The position numbers were made by a program, and so were the translations under genes. DNA of 27,707 nucleotides from Sedimentisphaerales bacterium (lineage in GTDB: Bacteria > Planctomycetota > Phycisphaerae > Sedimentisphaerales > SG8-4). The DNA is taken from contig JAFGJR010000252.1 of assembly GCA_016928975.1 (NCBI GenBank), forward strand, positions 1 through 27,707. The letters are read 5' to 3'. Position 1 is the first letter of the stretch; every line of letters begins with the position of its first letter. The notes under the pieces are model-generated. The model was given only the letters and a program-made list of their open reading frames with translations, did not search any database and was not told where the DNA came from. Of this stretch, positions 7,430-16,881 are shown piece after piece.

Positions 7430-10396
7430 ATGAGACGCCTGCGGAGTCCAGTCCTGTTCACGGCTCTTGTCCTGGTCTTCGGCTCGCCGGCGTCGCTTCG
7501 TTCGCAGGACCGGTTTCAGATCAGCGAGTTCATGGCGGTGAATGAGAACGGCCTGGACGACGAAGACCGCGACGAGGAGGACTGGATCGAGATCCACAAC
7601 GTCGGGCTGAGCATAGCGAGCCTGGAGGGCTGGTACCTGACGGATGACGCCGATAACCTGACCAAGTGGAAGTTCCCGGCCGTGACACTCGGGCCCGATG
7701 CCTACCTCATCGTGTTCGCCTCCGGAAAGGACCGGAAGGACCCGGCGGGCGAGCTGCACACGAGTTTCAGACTGAGCGGCTCCGGCGAATACCTGGCGCT
7801 GATCCGCCCGGAGGGAACAACGATTGCCTCGGAGTTCTCGCCCGCCTTCCCGATCCAGGCGCCGGACATCTCCTACGGCCTGAGCGGAGCGACGTCCCCC
7901 AAGGAGCTGTTGGCGCAGGGCGCCCCGGCCAGGGCGATGATCCCTCTGAACGACGCCCTGGAGGCGAAGCCGCCGACGAGCGTCCTGCGTCCCTGGACAT
8001 TGGAGGAATTGGACGATTCCGCGTGGCTGGCGGGCACGACGGGAATCGGGGTCGGCTACCCGCGACAGACGGGGCTGGACGTGTCCGCCATGCGCAACGT
8101 CAACCAGACCGTCTACGTTCGGGTGCCCTTCTTCATAGAGGATCTGTTAGTGATCCGGAGCCTCACGTTGCGCATGTCGTTCGATGACGGGATGATCGCC
8201 TACATCAACGGTCACGAGGTGGCTCGCAGCAACGCTCCGCCCGTGGATGCCGAGACGTGGAACTCGGGCGCCCCTGCCAACTGGCCCGAGACCCGGTTCC
8301 TATACCCGGTCGATTTCACGCTCCGCCAGCTCGATTTTCTCCACGGCGGGACAAACCTGCTGGCGGTGCAAGGGTTGAACAACGGCGTGAGCAACGCCGA
8401 CCTGCTCGTCCTGCCGGAGCTGAAGGCCACGGTCACGGAGGCCGTGCCGACGCTCTGCTACTTCCCGACCCCGACGCCCGGAAAGCCGAACAACCTGGGC
8501 GTCGACATCATAGGACCGGTCATCGCGGACGTCGAGCACTACCCGCAGGCCCCGATCGACGGCGAAGACCTGTGGATCACCGCCCGGATCGCCCCGACCT
8601 CCGGCTCCATCGCCTCGGCGCAGTTGCACTATCGCATCATGTTCAATGCCGAGGTGACGGTCCCCCTCCGCGACGACGGCCAAGGCGCCGACGGCAACGC
8701 CGGCGACGGAGTGTATGGGGCGAGGATTCCCGAGGCGGCCTATCGTGCGGGCCAGATGGTGCGATGGTACGTCACAGTCATGGACACCGCCGGGCGAGGG
8801 TCGCGATTCCCGCCCTTTCTCGACCCACAGGATTCCGCACAATATGACGGCACCATGGTGGCGGACCCGAGCCTCGACGGCCCGCTGCCGGTCCTGTATT
8901 GGTTCATCGAGAATCCCGCCGCCGCCAACTCGGACACGGGTACATACTGCTCGATCTTCTACGACGGGGAGCTTTACGACAACGTCTGGATCAACATTCA
9001 CGGCCAGTCCAGCCGGGGATTCCCCAAGAAGAGCTACGACATCGACTTTCATGCCGGCCACAATTTCAAATGGGCTCCCGGCCAGCCCCGCGCCGACGAT
9101 CTCAACCTCCTGACGACCTACCCCGACAAGGCCCAGATGCGCAACATCCTGGCCCACGAGACCTACCGCGACGCCGGCTGCGCTCATCACTGGGTCTTCC
9201 CGGTGCGCGTCCAGCAGAACGGGGCCTTCTGGGGCACCGCCCACGTGATGGAGAACGGCGATGAGGACTGGCTGATCCGAATGGGCTTGAACGCCGAGGG
9301 CGCGCTCTACAAGATGTACAACACCTTCACCAGTCCCAGCCACGCCACCAACGGCGCAGAGAAGAAGACGCGCAAGTACGAGGACAACGCGGACCTCCTG
9401 GCCCTGTACAACGGCATCAGCCAGCCGGGCGAAGCGAGGCGGCAATATCTCTACGACAACGTGGACGTCGCCCAGGTCGTCAATTTCCTCGCCGCCCGTG
9501 TCATCACGGGGGACGTTGACTGCTGCCACAAGAACTACTATCTCTATCGTGACACCGGCCAGAGCAACGAATGGCAGATGTGGCCGTGGGACGTGGACCT
9601 GAGCTTCGGACGCGTGTGGACCAGCCCGCTGACGTACTGGGATCAGCGTCTCCATCCCGACACGGCGCTGTTCATCGGCAGCAATTGCCGCCTGCCGCAG
9701 GTCATCTTCGATATCCCCGAGACCCGGCAGATGTATCTGCGCAGGATACGCACGCTCATGGACGAGCTGCTCAAGCCGCCCGGCACGGCAGCGACAGACC
9801 TGTACTATGAGCCGCGGATCGACGAGCTGGCGGCCGTGCTTGCCCCCGATGCCGCCCTCGACGCCGCCAAGTGGGGTTCCAACGCCTGGGGCAACGGATC
9901 GACGGCGCCGTGTTGTCCACAGTCACTGCTGCAGGCGGCCGCGGAGATCAAAAACTCGTACCTGCCCGAGCGACGAAGACAGTTGTTCAATGGCCTGGCC
10001 TCCGGGGCCAGGGAAATCCCCAGCGCCCAACCTGCCAGCCCAACGATCCGGTTTGGCGCCATCGAGGCCAAGCCGTCCAGCGGCAACATGGACGAGCAGT
10101 ACATTCAACTTCTGAATCCCAGTTCTTTCGCTGTGGACATCTCCGGCTGGACCTTGACCGCAGGAATCAAGACTCAGGCACACCTCTTCACATTCCGAGG
10201 CGGCACGGTGATCCCTGCCAACGGCACTCTCTACGTGGCCGCCAACCGCCCCGCGTTCCGCGCCCGCCGCTCCTCTCCCACAGGCGGTCAAGCCTTGTTC
10301 GTCGTCGGCGACTACATCCGCTGGCTGGCTCAAGGCGAGATCATCAAGCTCACCGACAAACGCGGGGCGACCATCGCTTCAACCAGCGAACGGTGA
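7430..10396 (+). CDS. Secreted CotH-kinase-type protein with two lamin-tail domains
   Basis: The 988-residue exported protein is set to start at the ATG at 7430, which directly precedes a signal peptide (RRLRSP, hydrophobic core, cleavage near residue 25). The ribosome site is weak (TAGGA). Domains in order: a lamin-tail domain at about 27-135 (ISEFMAVNENG, DWIEIHN, GWYLTDD); a jelly-roll region at about 165-335 (FDDGMIAYINGHEVAR); an Ig-like region at about 365-465; a CotH kinase domain at about 500-790 (INIHGQSSRGFPKKSY, MRNILAHE, and the metal-binding WDVD at 720-723); and a second lamin-tail domain at about 880-988 (YIQLLNPS, ISGWTL). CotH of Bacillus phosphorylates a spore coat protein. 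Planctomycete relatives are surface proteins of unknown target. It is monocistronic. Family assignment is firm, role open. Confidence 0.85.
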   Translation: MRRLRSPVLFTALVLVFGSPASLRSQDRFQISEFMAVNENGLDDEDRDEEDWIEIHNVGLSIASLEGWYLTDDADNLTKWKFPAVTLGPDAYLIVFASGKDRKDPAGELHTSFRLSGSGEYLALIRPEGTTIASEFSPAFPIQAPDISYGLSGATSPKELLAQGAPARAMIPLNDALEAKPPTSVLRPWTLEELDDSAWLAGTTGIGVGYPRQTGLDVSAMRNVNQTVYVRVPFFIEDLLVIRSLTLRMSFDDGMIAYINGHEVARSNAPPVDAETWNSGAPANWPETRFLYPVDFTLRQLDFLHGGTNLLAVQGLNNGVSNADLLVLPELKATVTEAVPTLCYFPTPTPGKPNNLGVDIIGPVIADVEHYPQAPIDGEDLWITARIAPTSGSIASAQLHYRIMFNAEVTVPLRDDGQGADGNAGDGVYGARIPEAAYRAGQMVRWYVTVMDTAGRGSRFPPFLDPQDSAQYDGTMVADPSLDGPLPVLYWFIENPAAANSDTGTYCSIFYDGELYDNVWINIHGQSSRGFPKKSYDIDFHAGHNFKWAPGQPRADDLNLLTTYPDKAQMRNILAHETYRDAGCAHHWVFPVRVQQNGAFWGTAHVMENGDEDWLIRMGLNAEGALYKMYNTFTSPSHATNGAEKKTRKYEDNADLLALYNGISQPGEARRQYLYDNVDVAQVVNFLAARVITGDVDCCHKNYYLYRDTGQSNEWQMWPWDVDLSFGRVWTSPLTYWDQRLHPDTALFIGSNCRLPQVIFDIPETRQMYLRRIRTLMDELLKPPGTAATDLYYEPRIDELAAVLAPDAALDAAKWGSNAWGNGSTAPCCPQSLLQAAAEIKNSYLPERRRQLFNGLASGAREIPSAQPASPTIRFGAIEAKPSSGNMDEQYIQLLNPSSFAVDISGWTLTAGIKTQAHLFTFRGGTVIPANGTLYVAANRPAFRARRSSPTGGQALFVVGDYIRWLAQGEIIKLTDKRGATIASTSER

Positions 10397-10449
10397 TCCG
10401 CCACAGACTCTGCCGCGAGGCGATTTGCGCGCATCTGCCCCTTTGTTGC

Positions 10450-10478
10450 TTCACGTAGCTCGCGCGACCGGGTAGAAT
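10450..10478 (+). promoter_or_regulatory. Sigma-70-like promoter for the polyamine gene pair
   Basis: TTCACG (4 of 6, 10450-10455) and TAGAAT (5 of 6, 10473-10478) are 17 bases apart, in the 166-base gap after the CotH-type gene. The leader to the ATG at 10563 would be about 78 bases. Confidence 0.45.
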
Positions 10479-10562
10479 GCCGCGAACATGAGCAGAAGGA
10501 TGTCGTAGACCTTGCCGTGGATGAATGAACCCGTGGGTTGTTTGGGAGGCCTGAACAGGACG

Positions 10563-11747
10563 ATGGGAGAAGAGAAGTCACAGCATTCGAACAAGTCGAG
10601 GTATCTGTGCGGCAAGCGCATTTTGCCGCAGCCGATCTCTGCGACCACGACCATCGTGCAGTTGATCGACAGCATGGACGCCTACAACGGCGGCCGGCTG
10701 CGCGCCGCCTGCCATCTCCTGCGGGACAAGTACGCTTCGGAGGATGTGACCATAGGGTTGAGCCTGGCCGGGGCGCTGACGCCGGCGGGACTGGGACCTT
10801 CCGCGATCATCCCCCTGATGAACCACGGCTTCGTGGACTGGATCACGGCCACCGGCGCGAATATGTACCACGACCTGCATTTCGCGTTCAACCTGCCGAT
10901 GCATCGAGGCAGCCACGCCGTGGACGACACGGATTTGAGGAAGACGGGCGTCACGCGGATTTATGACATTCTGTTCGACTATGAAGATGTCCTGATGGAG
11001 ACCGACCGCCGGCTCCGACAAATCCTGGTCCGGCCGGAATTCCAGAAGGAAATGGGCACGCGCGAGTTCTACCATTACCTGGGCAAGGTCCTCGACGAGC
11101 ACGAGCGCCGGAACAACATCGGCCAGGTGAGCATCCTGGCGGCAGCCTACCGCAACGGCATTCCCGTCTTCACCTCTTCGCCGGGCGATTCGACGATCGG
11201 GATGAACGTGGCCGGACTGGAGCTGCTGGCCGAGGCGGCGGGCTTGCAGGACCGCTTCAAGCTGAAGATCAATCCGAGCATCGACGTCAACGACTCGACC
11301 GCCATCATCCTGAACGCCAAGAAGTACGAGAAGGGCAAGACCGCCGTCATCCTCATCGGCGGCGGAAGTCCGAAGAACTTCGTGCTTCAAACGGAGCCGC
11401 AGATTCAGGAAGTCCTGATGATCCCGGAGGCAGGCCAAGACTACGACATCAACGTGACGGACGCCCGACCCGACACCGGCGGGCTGTCCGGCGCGCCGCC
11501 AAGCGAAGCGGTGAGCTGGGGCAAGATCGACCCGGCCAGGCTGGAGGACACCGTGACAGCCTACCTCGATGTCACCGCCGCCCTTCCGCTGATGGCGGCC
11601 TACGCGATACAAACCACCAGGCCGAAGAAGCTCAAGAGACTGTACGACCGCGGGCAGGAGCTTCACGACAAGCTCATGAAGTCCTACCTGGAGAACAACC
11701 GGGAGATCGAGGCCCTCAAGAAACTCATGAAGAAGCTTGGCGCCTGA
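10563..11747 (+). CDS. Deoxyhypusine synthase-like protein (probable homospermidine or related polyamine synthase)
   Basis: The 394-residue protein has the NAD-dependent deoxyhypusine synthase fold: GLSLAGALTPAG near the start, ATGANMYHDLH, a Rossmann region with LIGGGSPKNF at about 265-274, and EAVSWGK. Trp319 and Lys321 correspond to human Trp327 and the covalent Lys329. In true DHS the GGG motif continues VVKHH with a catalytic His; here it reads SPKNF, so that His is absent. Bacteria lack eIF5A, and bacterial homologues are thought to act on free polyamines. The next gene, an ornithine decarboxylase 17 bases downstream, would supply putrescine, which favours homospermidine synthesis. The start is chosen at 10563 (GGGAGG 13 bases upstream). 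An ATG at 10521 would add 14 residues not typical of the family. Confidence 0.82.
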   Translation: MGEEKSQHSNKSRYLCGKRILPQPISATTTIVQLIDSMDAYNGGRLRAACHLLRDKYASEDVTIGLSLAGALTPAGLGPSAIIPLMNHGFVDWITATGANMYHDLHFAFNLPMHRGSHAVDDTDLRKTGVTRIYDILFDYEDVLMETDRRLRQILVRPEFQKEMGTREFYHYLGKVLDEHERRNNIGQVSILAAAYRNGIPVFTSSPGDSTIGMNVAGLELLAEAAGLQDRFKLKINPSIDVNDSTAIILNAKKYEKGKTAVILIGGGSPKNFVLQTEPQIQEVLMIPEAGQDYDINVTDARPDTGGLSGAPPSEAVSWGKIDPARLEDTVTAYLDVTAALPLMAAYAIQTTRPKKLKRLYDRGQELHDKLMKSYLENNREIEALKKLMKKLGA

Positions 11748-11764
11748 TACGGAGCAGCAAAGGC

Positions 11765-12907
11765 ATGAAGGAAGAGTCTCTCAGACTGGCACAGAAGCAC
11801 GGCACTCCCCTGTTCATCATTGACCACAATCGAATCCGGGAGAACTACCGCACCTTCAAGAGGCACCTGCCCAGGGTCCAGGCCTATTACGCAGTGAAGG
11901 CGAACTCCAACCCCGAAATCGTCAGGACGCTGTTCGACGAGGGCGCGAGTTTCGACGTGGCCTCTTACAACGAGTTCATGCAGGTCTACGAGTACATCGC
12001 GCATTTTGAGGCGAAGGACAAGGATTTCTACATCTGGGACAGAATCATCTTCTCCAACACGATCAAGGACGCTGACACCCTGCAGAGGATCAGGGGATAC
12101 AAGCCGCTCGTCACCTTCGACAACGAGGATGAGCTCAAGAAGATCAAGGAGCATTGCGACACAGCAGGACTCGTGCTGCGGCTGAAGGCCCCCGATACCG
12201 GCTCACAGGTGGAAATGAGCTCCAAGTTCGGCGCTGAGCCCCGCGATGCGAAAGGTTTGATCAAGCGGGCGTTCGATTTGGGACTTGTGGTCGAAGGATT
12301 GAGCTTCCACGTCGGCAGCCAGTGCACGAATTTCGACAACTACGCCGTCGCGCTGGACCTCGCGTCCCAGGTTCTGCATGACGCCCGCACGAAAGGCTAC
12401 AACCTGAGGATCCTGGATATCGGCGGCGGATTCCCGGTCCCCTATGATTCGCGGGTCCCGCAATTCGAGAGACTCGCGGAGGTCATCAACGCCGAATGCA
12501 CGAGGCTGTTCCCGCAGGACGTGGAGATCATCGCCGAGCCCGGGCGATTCATGGTGGCCACAGCCGCCGTACTCGTCTCGCAGATCGTCGGCAAGGCCAG
12601 GCGAGACGGAAAGGTCTTCTACTACATCAACGACGGCGTATATCACACGTTCTCCGGCGTCGTCTACGACCACTGGATTCCCAACTTCCAGTCCTTCAAG
12701 GAAAGCGAGACGGAGGTCTGCGCCGTCGTCGGGCCCACCTGCGACAGCTTCGACAAGATCTCCCTCTCGGTGCAGCTTCCCTCGAATCTGGAGATTGGCG
12801 ATTATCTCTACACGGAGAACATCGGCGCGTACAGCATCGCTTCTTCCACGAAGTTCAACGGTATCGAAGGCGCCAAGATCGTGCACCTGAACAACAACGG
12901 CCCCTGA
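11765..12907 (+). CDS. PLP-dependent ornithine (or lysine/ornithine) decarboxylase, alanine-racemase fold
   Basis: The 380-residue cytoplasmic enzyme belongs to the fold-III decarboxylases. Lys45 in YYAVKANSNP binds PLP. SFHVGSQC, ILDIGGGFP (phosphate-binding glycines) and AEPGRF complete the cofactor site, and GPTCDSFD carries the catalytic Cys326 and substrate-binding Asp327, as in eukaryotic-type ODC. Diaminopimelate decarboxylases have a different CES-type motif, and length and signature favour ODC. The product, putrescine, is the likely substrate of the DHS-like enzyme encoded just upstream. The start ATG follows GGAG/AAAGG-like sequence in the 17-base gap. Lysine or arginine activity cannot be excluded from motifs alone. 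Confidence 0.87.
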   Translation: MKEESLRLAQKHGTPLFIIDHNRIRENYRTFKRHLPRVQAYYAVKANSNPEIVRTLFDEGASFDVASYNEFMQVYEYIAHFEAKDKDFYIWDRIIFSNTIKDADTLQRIRGYKPLVTFDNEDELKKIKEHCDTAGLVLRLKAPDTGSQVEMSSKFGAEPRDAKGLIKRAFDLGLVVEGLSFHVGSQCTNFDNYAVALDLASQVLHDARTKGYNLRILDIGGGFPVPYDSRVPQFERLAEVINAECTRLFPQDVEIIAEPGRFMVATAAVLVSQIVGKARRDGKVFYYINDGVYHTFSGVVYDHWIPNFQSFKESETEVCAVVGPTCDSFDKISLSVQLPSNLEIGDYLYTENIGAYSIASSTKFNGIEGAKIVHLNNNGP

Positions 12908-12942
12908 AGCCTCAGGGCAGCACCCATCCGGAGGACCAGATC

Positions 12943-15900
12943 ATGGCAAGTTGGATTGGTCGATGCCTCGGATTGCTCGTCATCTGCACAGCATGCCTGA
13001 CACACGTGACCCGCGGAGCGTCTGCGCCCACGTGTGCTCCTCTGCCGGAGGGTGTCCAAGTCGTCTGGGACACGTCCAAAGCCTGGCGGCAAACGACCCC
13101 CACGCGAGAACGAATCTGCATCAACGGCTTGTGGCGATGGCAGCCCGCCGAGGCAACATCGGAGCAGGTGCCCGAGGGCAATTGGGGCTACTTCAAAGTC
13201 CCCGGCTCCTGGCCTGGCGTCACGGACTACATGCAGAAAGACAGCCAGACGGTCTTCGCCCATCCGAGCTGGGCGGGCCAGAGGCTCAGCGACACGACGG
13301 CCGCCTGGTACGAACGAGAGATCGCAATCCCCACCGACTGGGCGGGCCGCCACATCACGGCCCGCATCGAGTACCTGAACTCCTATGCGGCTGCATATGT
13401 GGACGGCCGGAAAGTGGGCGAAGCTCGGTTCCCGGGCGGCGAGGTGGACCTGACCGTGGCGTGCCACCCCGGCGGGATGCACAGGCTCAGCTTGCTCGTC
13501 GTCGCCATGCCGCTCAAGGGCGTCATGCTTTCCTACACAGACAGTGCCTCGGCCCGCGAGGTCAAAGGCTCGGTAGCACGGCGAGGTCTGTGTGGCGACG
13601 TGTACCTGGTGAGCACTCGGCCCACGCCGTTCATCACCGACGTGCGGGTGGAGACCTCGGTCCGACGACAGGAGGTCGCGTTCGATGCGGGTATTGAGGG
13701 GCTCGCCTCCGATGGACTGTATGCATTTCGTTCGCGCGTCCTGAAGGACGGCCACAGTATCAGGGATTTCACGAGTCCGTCGTTCCGAGCAGGCGATCTC
13801 AAGGAGGGCCGCATCGCTTTCACGGAGAAGTGGATGCCCGACAAGCTGTGGGATATCCATACTCCCCAGAACATGTATGACCTCAAGGTCTCACTTCTGG
13901 ACGACAAGGGGACAGTGTTGGACACGAGCTGGCCCGTGCGATTTGGGTTTCGTGAGTTCTGGATCGAGGGCCGGGATTTCTTCCTCAACGGGACGCGCAT
14001 CTTCCTGTCCGCCCTGCCGGTGGACAACGCTCAAATCGGTGCCGCACTAGCCAACTACGACGCCACCCGCGAGAGCCTGGAGCGGCTGAAGACCCTTGGC
14101 ATCAATCTCGTCTATACGCACAACTATGGCTGCCAGCCCGGCTCTCACTTAGGCTTTGCTGAGATTCTCAGGGCCGCGGATGACGTGGGCATGCTCGTCT
14201 CGTTTTCCCAGCCTCATTTCAGCCACTACGACTGGCAGGCTCCCGACGCCAACGACACCAACGGCTATGCCCGCCACGCGGAGTTCTACGTCCGTGCGGC
14301 GCAGGACCATCCGTCGGTCGTGATGTACTCCATGAGCCACAACGCCACCGGTTACGGCGAGGACATGAATCCGGACATGATCGATGGTATTCACGCCCAT
14401 CGTGACACGTGGGCCATGAACAACGTGAAGCGAGCGCTGCGGGCCGAGGGGATCGTCAACCATCTGGACCCCAGCCGCATCGTGTACCATCATGCCTCCG
14501 GCAATCTCGGCTCGATGCACGTGATCAACTTCTACCCCAACTTCGTCCCGATCCAGGAACTGTCCGACTGGTTCGGGCACTGGGCCACGCAGGGCGTCAA
14601 ACCGGTGTTCACCTGCGAGTACGGAGCACCGTTCACCTGGGACTGGGCCATGTACCGAGGCTGGTACAAAGGCAAGAGGGAGTTCGGCAGCGCCGTGGTG
14701 CCCTGGGAGTTTTGCCTGGCGGAGTGGAACGCGCAGTTCTTCGGAGACCGCGCGTTCGCGATCAGCGACATGGAGAGACGGAACCTGCGATGGGAGGCGA
14801 AGCAGTTCCGCGAGGGCAAGCTCTGGCACCGTTGGGACTATCCTCATCAGTTGGGATCGACGGACTTTCCCGAGCGAGAGCCGGTGTTTGCCATGTACTA
14901 TCAGGACAACTGGCGAGCGTTCCGCACGTGGGGAGTATCGGGAAACTCGCCCTGGGAGCACCATATCCTGTTCAAGCTGCGTCCCGGTATGGACAGCAAC
15001 CGCAGGCAAGCGTGCCCTGTGGATTGGCAGAACCTGCAACGACCAGGCTTCAGCCCGGACTATCAGCAGGACCGCTACGAGCGGATGGACCTGGCTTATG
15101 ATCGTTCCGACTGGGTCCCTACGGAAGGCGCCGAGGCCTTGATCCGAAACAACCAGCCTCTGTTGGCCTACATCGCCGGCAGGCCAGCCTGGTTCACCAG
15201 CAAGGACCACAACTTCTTCGCTGGCGAGACCATAGAGAAGCAGATCATCATCAACAACAATTCGCGAGTGCCGGTGAGCTGCGAGTGCTCCTGGTCGCTT
15301 GCCCTGCCCGAACCGATGTCCGGTCAAGCCAGGGCAACTATGCGGACCGGTCAGCAGGAGCGGATGCCGATCCAGTTTGCCCTGCCCGCGGAACTGACGC
15401 CGGGCCAATACAGGCTGAGCATGATCGCCGCGTTCAGCACCGGCGAAACGCAGAAGGATGAATTCACCATCCACGTCCTTCCTCGCCGGGCGATTGCAGG
15501 CATCGAGGCGAAAGTCGCCGTGTTTGACCCGAAGGGCCAAACGACGGAGTTGCTCAAGGGCCTGGGCGTCCGTTGCGACGTCGTCGATACACGGGCGGAC
15601 CTGGCAGAATACGACATTTTGATCGTTGGCAAGGGTGCTCTGACCGTGGATGGGCCGGCGCCGGACATCCGCCGTGTGCGAGAGGGGCTCAGGGTGCTCC
15701 TGTTTGAGCAGACGCCGGACGCGCTGGAGCAGCGCCTCGGTTTCCGTGCGGCGCAGTACGGCCTGCGAAACGTCTTTGGCCGCGTGCCGGACCACCCGGC
15801 CCTGTCAGGACTCCAAGCGGAGCATCTGCGCGATTGGCGCGGCGAAGCCACGATTCTTCCGCCGCAATTGAAGTACGAACTGAGTGCCACGTTTGCCTAC

Positions 15901-16857
15901 GCGCCGACGGTGACCTGGTGCGGCATACCGGTGAGTCGCGCCTGGCGGTGCGGCTGCCAGGGGAATGTCGCCTCGGTCCTCATCGAAAAGCCCGCCTGCG
16001 GTGATTTCCTGCCCATCGTGGACGGAGGATTCAGCCTGCAATACAGCCCACTTCTGGAATACCGTGAAGGCAAAGGAATGGTGCTGTTCTGCCAACTGGA
16101 CGTGACCGGACGCACGGAGGCCGATCCGGCGGCACAGATACTGACCGTCAACCTCCTTGAATACGTCAGCCAGTGGAAGTCTTCGCCTCGGCGAGAGGCC
16201 CTCTACGCAGGCGAGCCGGCGGGCAGCAGCCACCTTCAGGCGGCGGGACTGCGACTTGGCTCCTACGATGGCGGCGAACTGAGACCCGACCAGGTACTTG
16301 TCATCGGGCCAGGCAGCTCGGGCCTCTCAAGACGCACGGATAGGATCGATTCGTTCCTGGAAGCCGGCGGTCAAGTGCTGGCCATCGGCCTGACACAGCA
16401 ACAAGCGGATACCATTCTGCCTGTTAAGGTCTCTATGAAGCAGGGCGAGCACATCAACGCGTACTTCGATCCGCCCGGAGGCGACTCTCCTCTGGCCGGT
16501 GTGGGGCCGGCGGACGTGCATAGCCGCGACCCGCGCACGATCCCTCTGGTTTCCGGCGGCGCAGACATCACCGGCGACGGTGTGCTCGCTGTCGCGTCGA
16601 ATGCGAACGTGGTCTTCTGCCAATTGGCGCCCTGGCAGTTCGACTATCGCAACAACTTCGGACTCAAGAGAACGTTCCGGCGGACCAGCTTCCTCGTGAC
16701 GCGTCTTCTCGGCAACGTGGGCGTCAGCGCCGAGACCCCCTTGCTGACTCGATTCTCCAGCCGGGTCAGACCCGGCGATTCCGGCCGGTGGTTGGAGGGA
16801 TTCTACCTGGACAAGCCCGAGGAATGGGATGACCCCTACCGTTTCTTCCGCTGGTAA
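12943..16857 (+). CDS. Large secreted GH2-like glycosidase with altered acid/base site
   Basis: The 1304-residue exported protein starts at the ATG at 12943 (GGAGG 8 bases upstream); the frame is open further back but overlaps the decarboxylase. Residues 1-27 are a signal peptide (LGLLVICTACL). A sugar-binding jelly roll (about 55-230; INGLWRWQP, VPGSWPG, WYEREI) and an Ig-like domain (about 230-345) precede a TIM barrel (about 350-640; FFLNGTRIFLSA, GINLVYTHNYG). The nucleophile is probably Glu559 (FTCEYGAPF). The position expected for the acid/base pair reads SHNATGY, with Asn467-Ala468 instead of Asn-Glu. The second half has an Ig-like region (about 765-845) and a class-I-amidotransferase-like/ThuA-type domain (about 850-1130). 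It follows the decarboxylase by 35 bases and precedes another glycosidase by 24. Substrate unknown. Confidence 0.8.
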   Translation: MASWIGRCLGLLVICTACLTHVTRGASAPTCAPLPEGVQVVWDTSKAWRQTTPTRERICINGLWRWQPAEATSEQVPEGNWGYFKVPGSWPGVTDYMQKDSQTVFAHPSWAGQRLSDTTAAWYEREIAIPTDWAGRHITARIEYLNSYAAAYVDGRKVGEARFPGGEVDLTVACHPGGMHRLSLLVVAMPLKGVMLSYTDSASAREVKGSVARRGLCGDVYLVSTRPTPFITDVRVETSVRRQEVAFDAGIEGLASDGLYAFRSRVLKDGHSIRDFTSPSFRAGDLKEGRIAFTEKWMPDKLWDIHTPQNMYDLKVSLLDDKGTVLDTSWPVRFGFREFWIEGRDFFLNGTRIFLSALPVDNAQIGAALANYDATRESLERLKTLGINLVYTHNYGCQPGSHLGFAEILRAADDVGMLVSFSQPHFSHYDWQAPDANDTNGYARHAEFYVRAAQDHPSVVMYSMSHNATGYGEDMNPDMIDGIHAHRDTWAMNNVKRALRAEGIVNHLDPSRIVYHHASGNLGSMHVINFYPNFVPIQELSDWFGHWATQGVKPVFTCEYGAPFTWDWAMYRGWYKGKREFGSAVVPWEFCLAEWNAQFFGDRAFAISDMERRNLRWEAKQFREGKLWHRWDYPHQLGSTDFPEREPVFAMYYQDNWRAFRTWGVSGNSPWEHHILFKLRPGMDSNRRQACPVDWQNLQRPGFSPDYQQDRYERMDLAYDRSDWVPTEGAEALIRNNQPLLAYIAGRPAWFTSKDHNFFAGETIEKQIIINNNSRVPVSCECSWSLALPEPMSGQARATMRTGQQERMPIQFALPAELTPGQYRLSMIAAFSTGETQKDEFTIHVLPRRAIAGIEAKVAVFDPKGQTTELLKGLGVRCDVVDTRADLAEYDILIVGKGALTVDGPAPDIRRVREGLRVLLFEQTPDALEQRLGFRAAQYGLRNVFGRVPDHPALSGLQAEHLRDWRGEATILPPQLKYELSATFAYAPTVTWCGIPVSRAWRCGCQGNVASVLIEKPACGDFLPIVDGGFSLQYSPLLEYREGKGMVLFCQLDVTGRTEADPAAQILTVNLLEYVSQWKSSPRREALYAGEPAGSSHLQAAGLRLGSYDGGELRPDQVLVIGPGSSGLSRRTDRIDSFLEAGGQVLAIGLTQQQADTILPVKVSMKQGEHINAYFDPPGGDSPLAGVGPADVHSRDPRTIPLVSGGADITGDGVLAVASNANVVFCQLAPWQFDYRNNFGLKRTFRRTSFLVTRLLGNVGVSAETPLLTRFSSRVRPGDSGRWLEGFYLDKPEEWDDPYRFFRW

Positions 16858-16881
16858 CAGATGAAAGGAGGACAAGATAGC

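Noticed and set aside
11765..12907. Diaminopimelate decarboxylase (lysA)
   Set aside because: The catalytic motif is GPTCDSFD, of ornithine-decarboxylase type, and the neighbour is a polyamine-type enzyme.
12496..12942. 149-codon N-terminal extension of the GH2-like protein
   Set aside because: It overlaps the decarboxylase in another frame, is Arg-rich without homology, and would place the signal peptide inside the protein. The ATG at 12943 has a good GGAGG.
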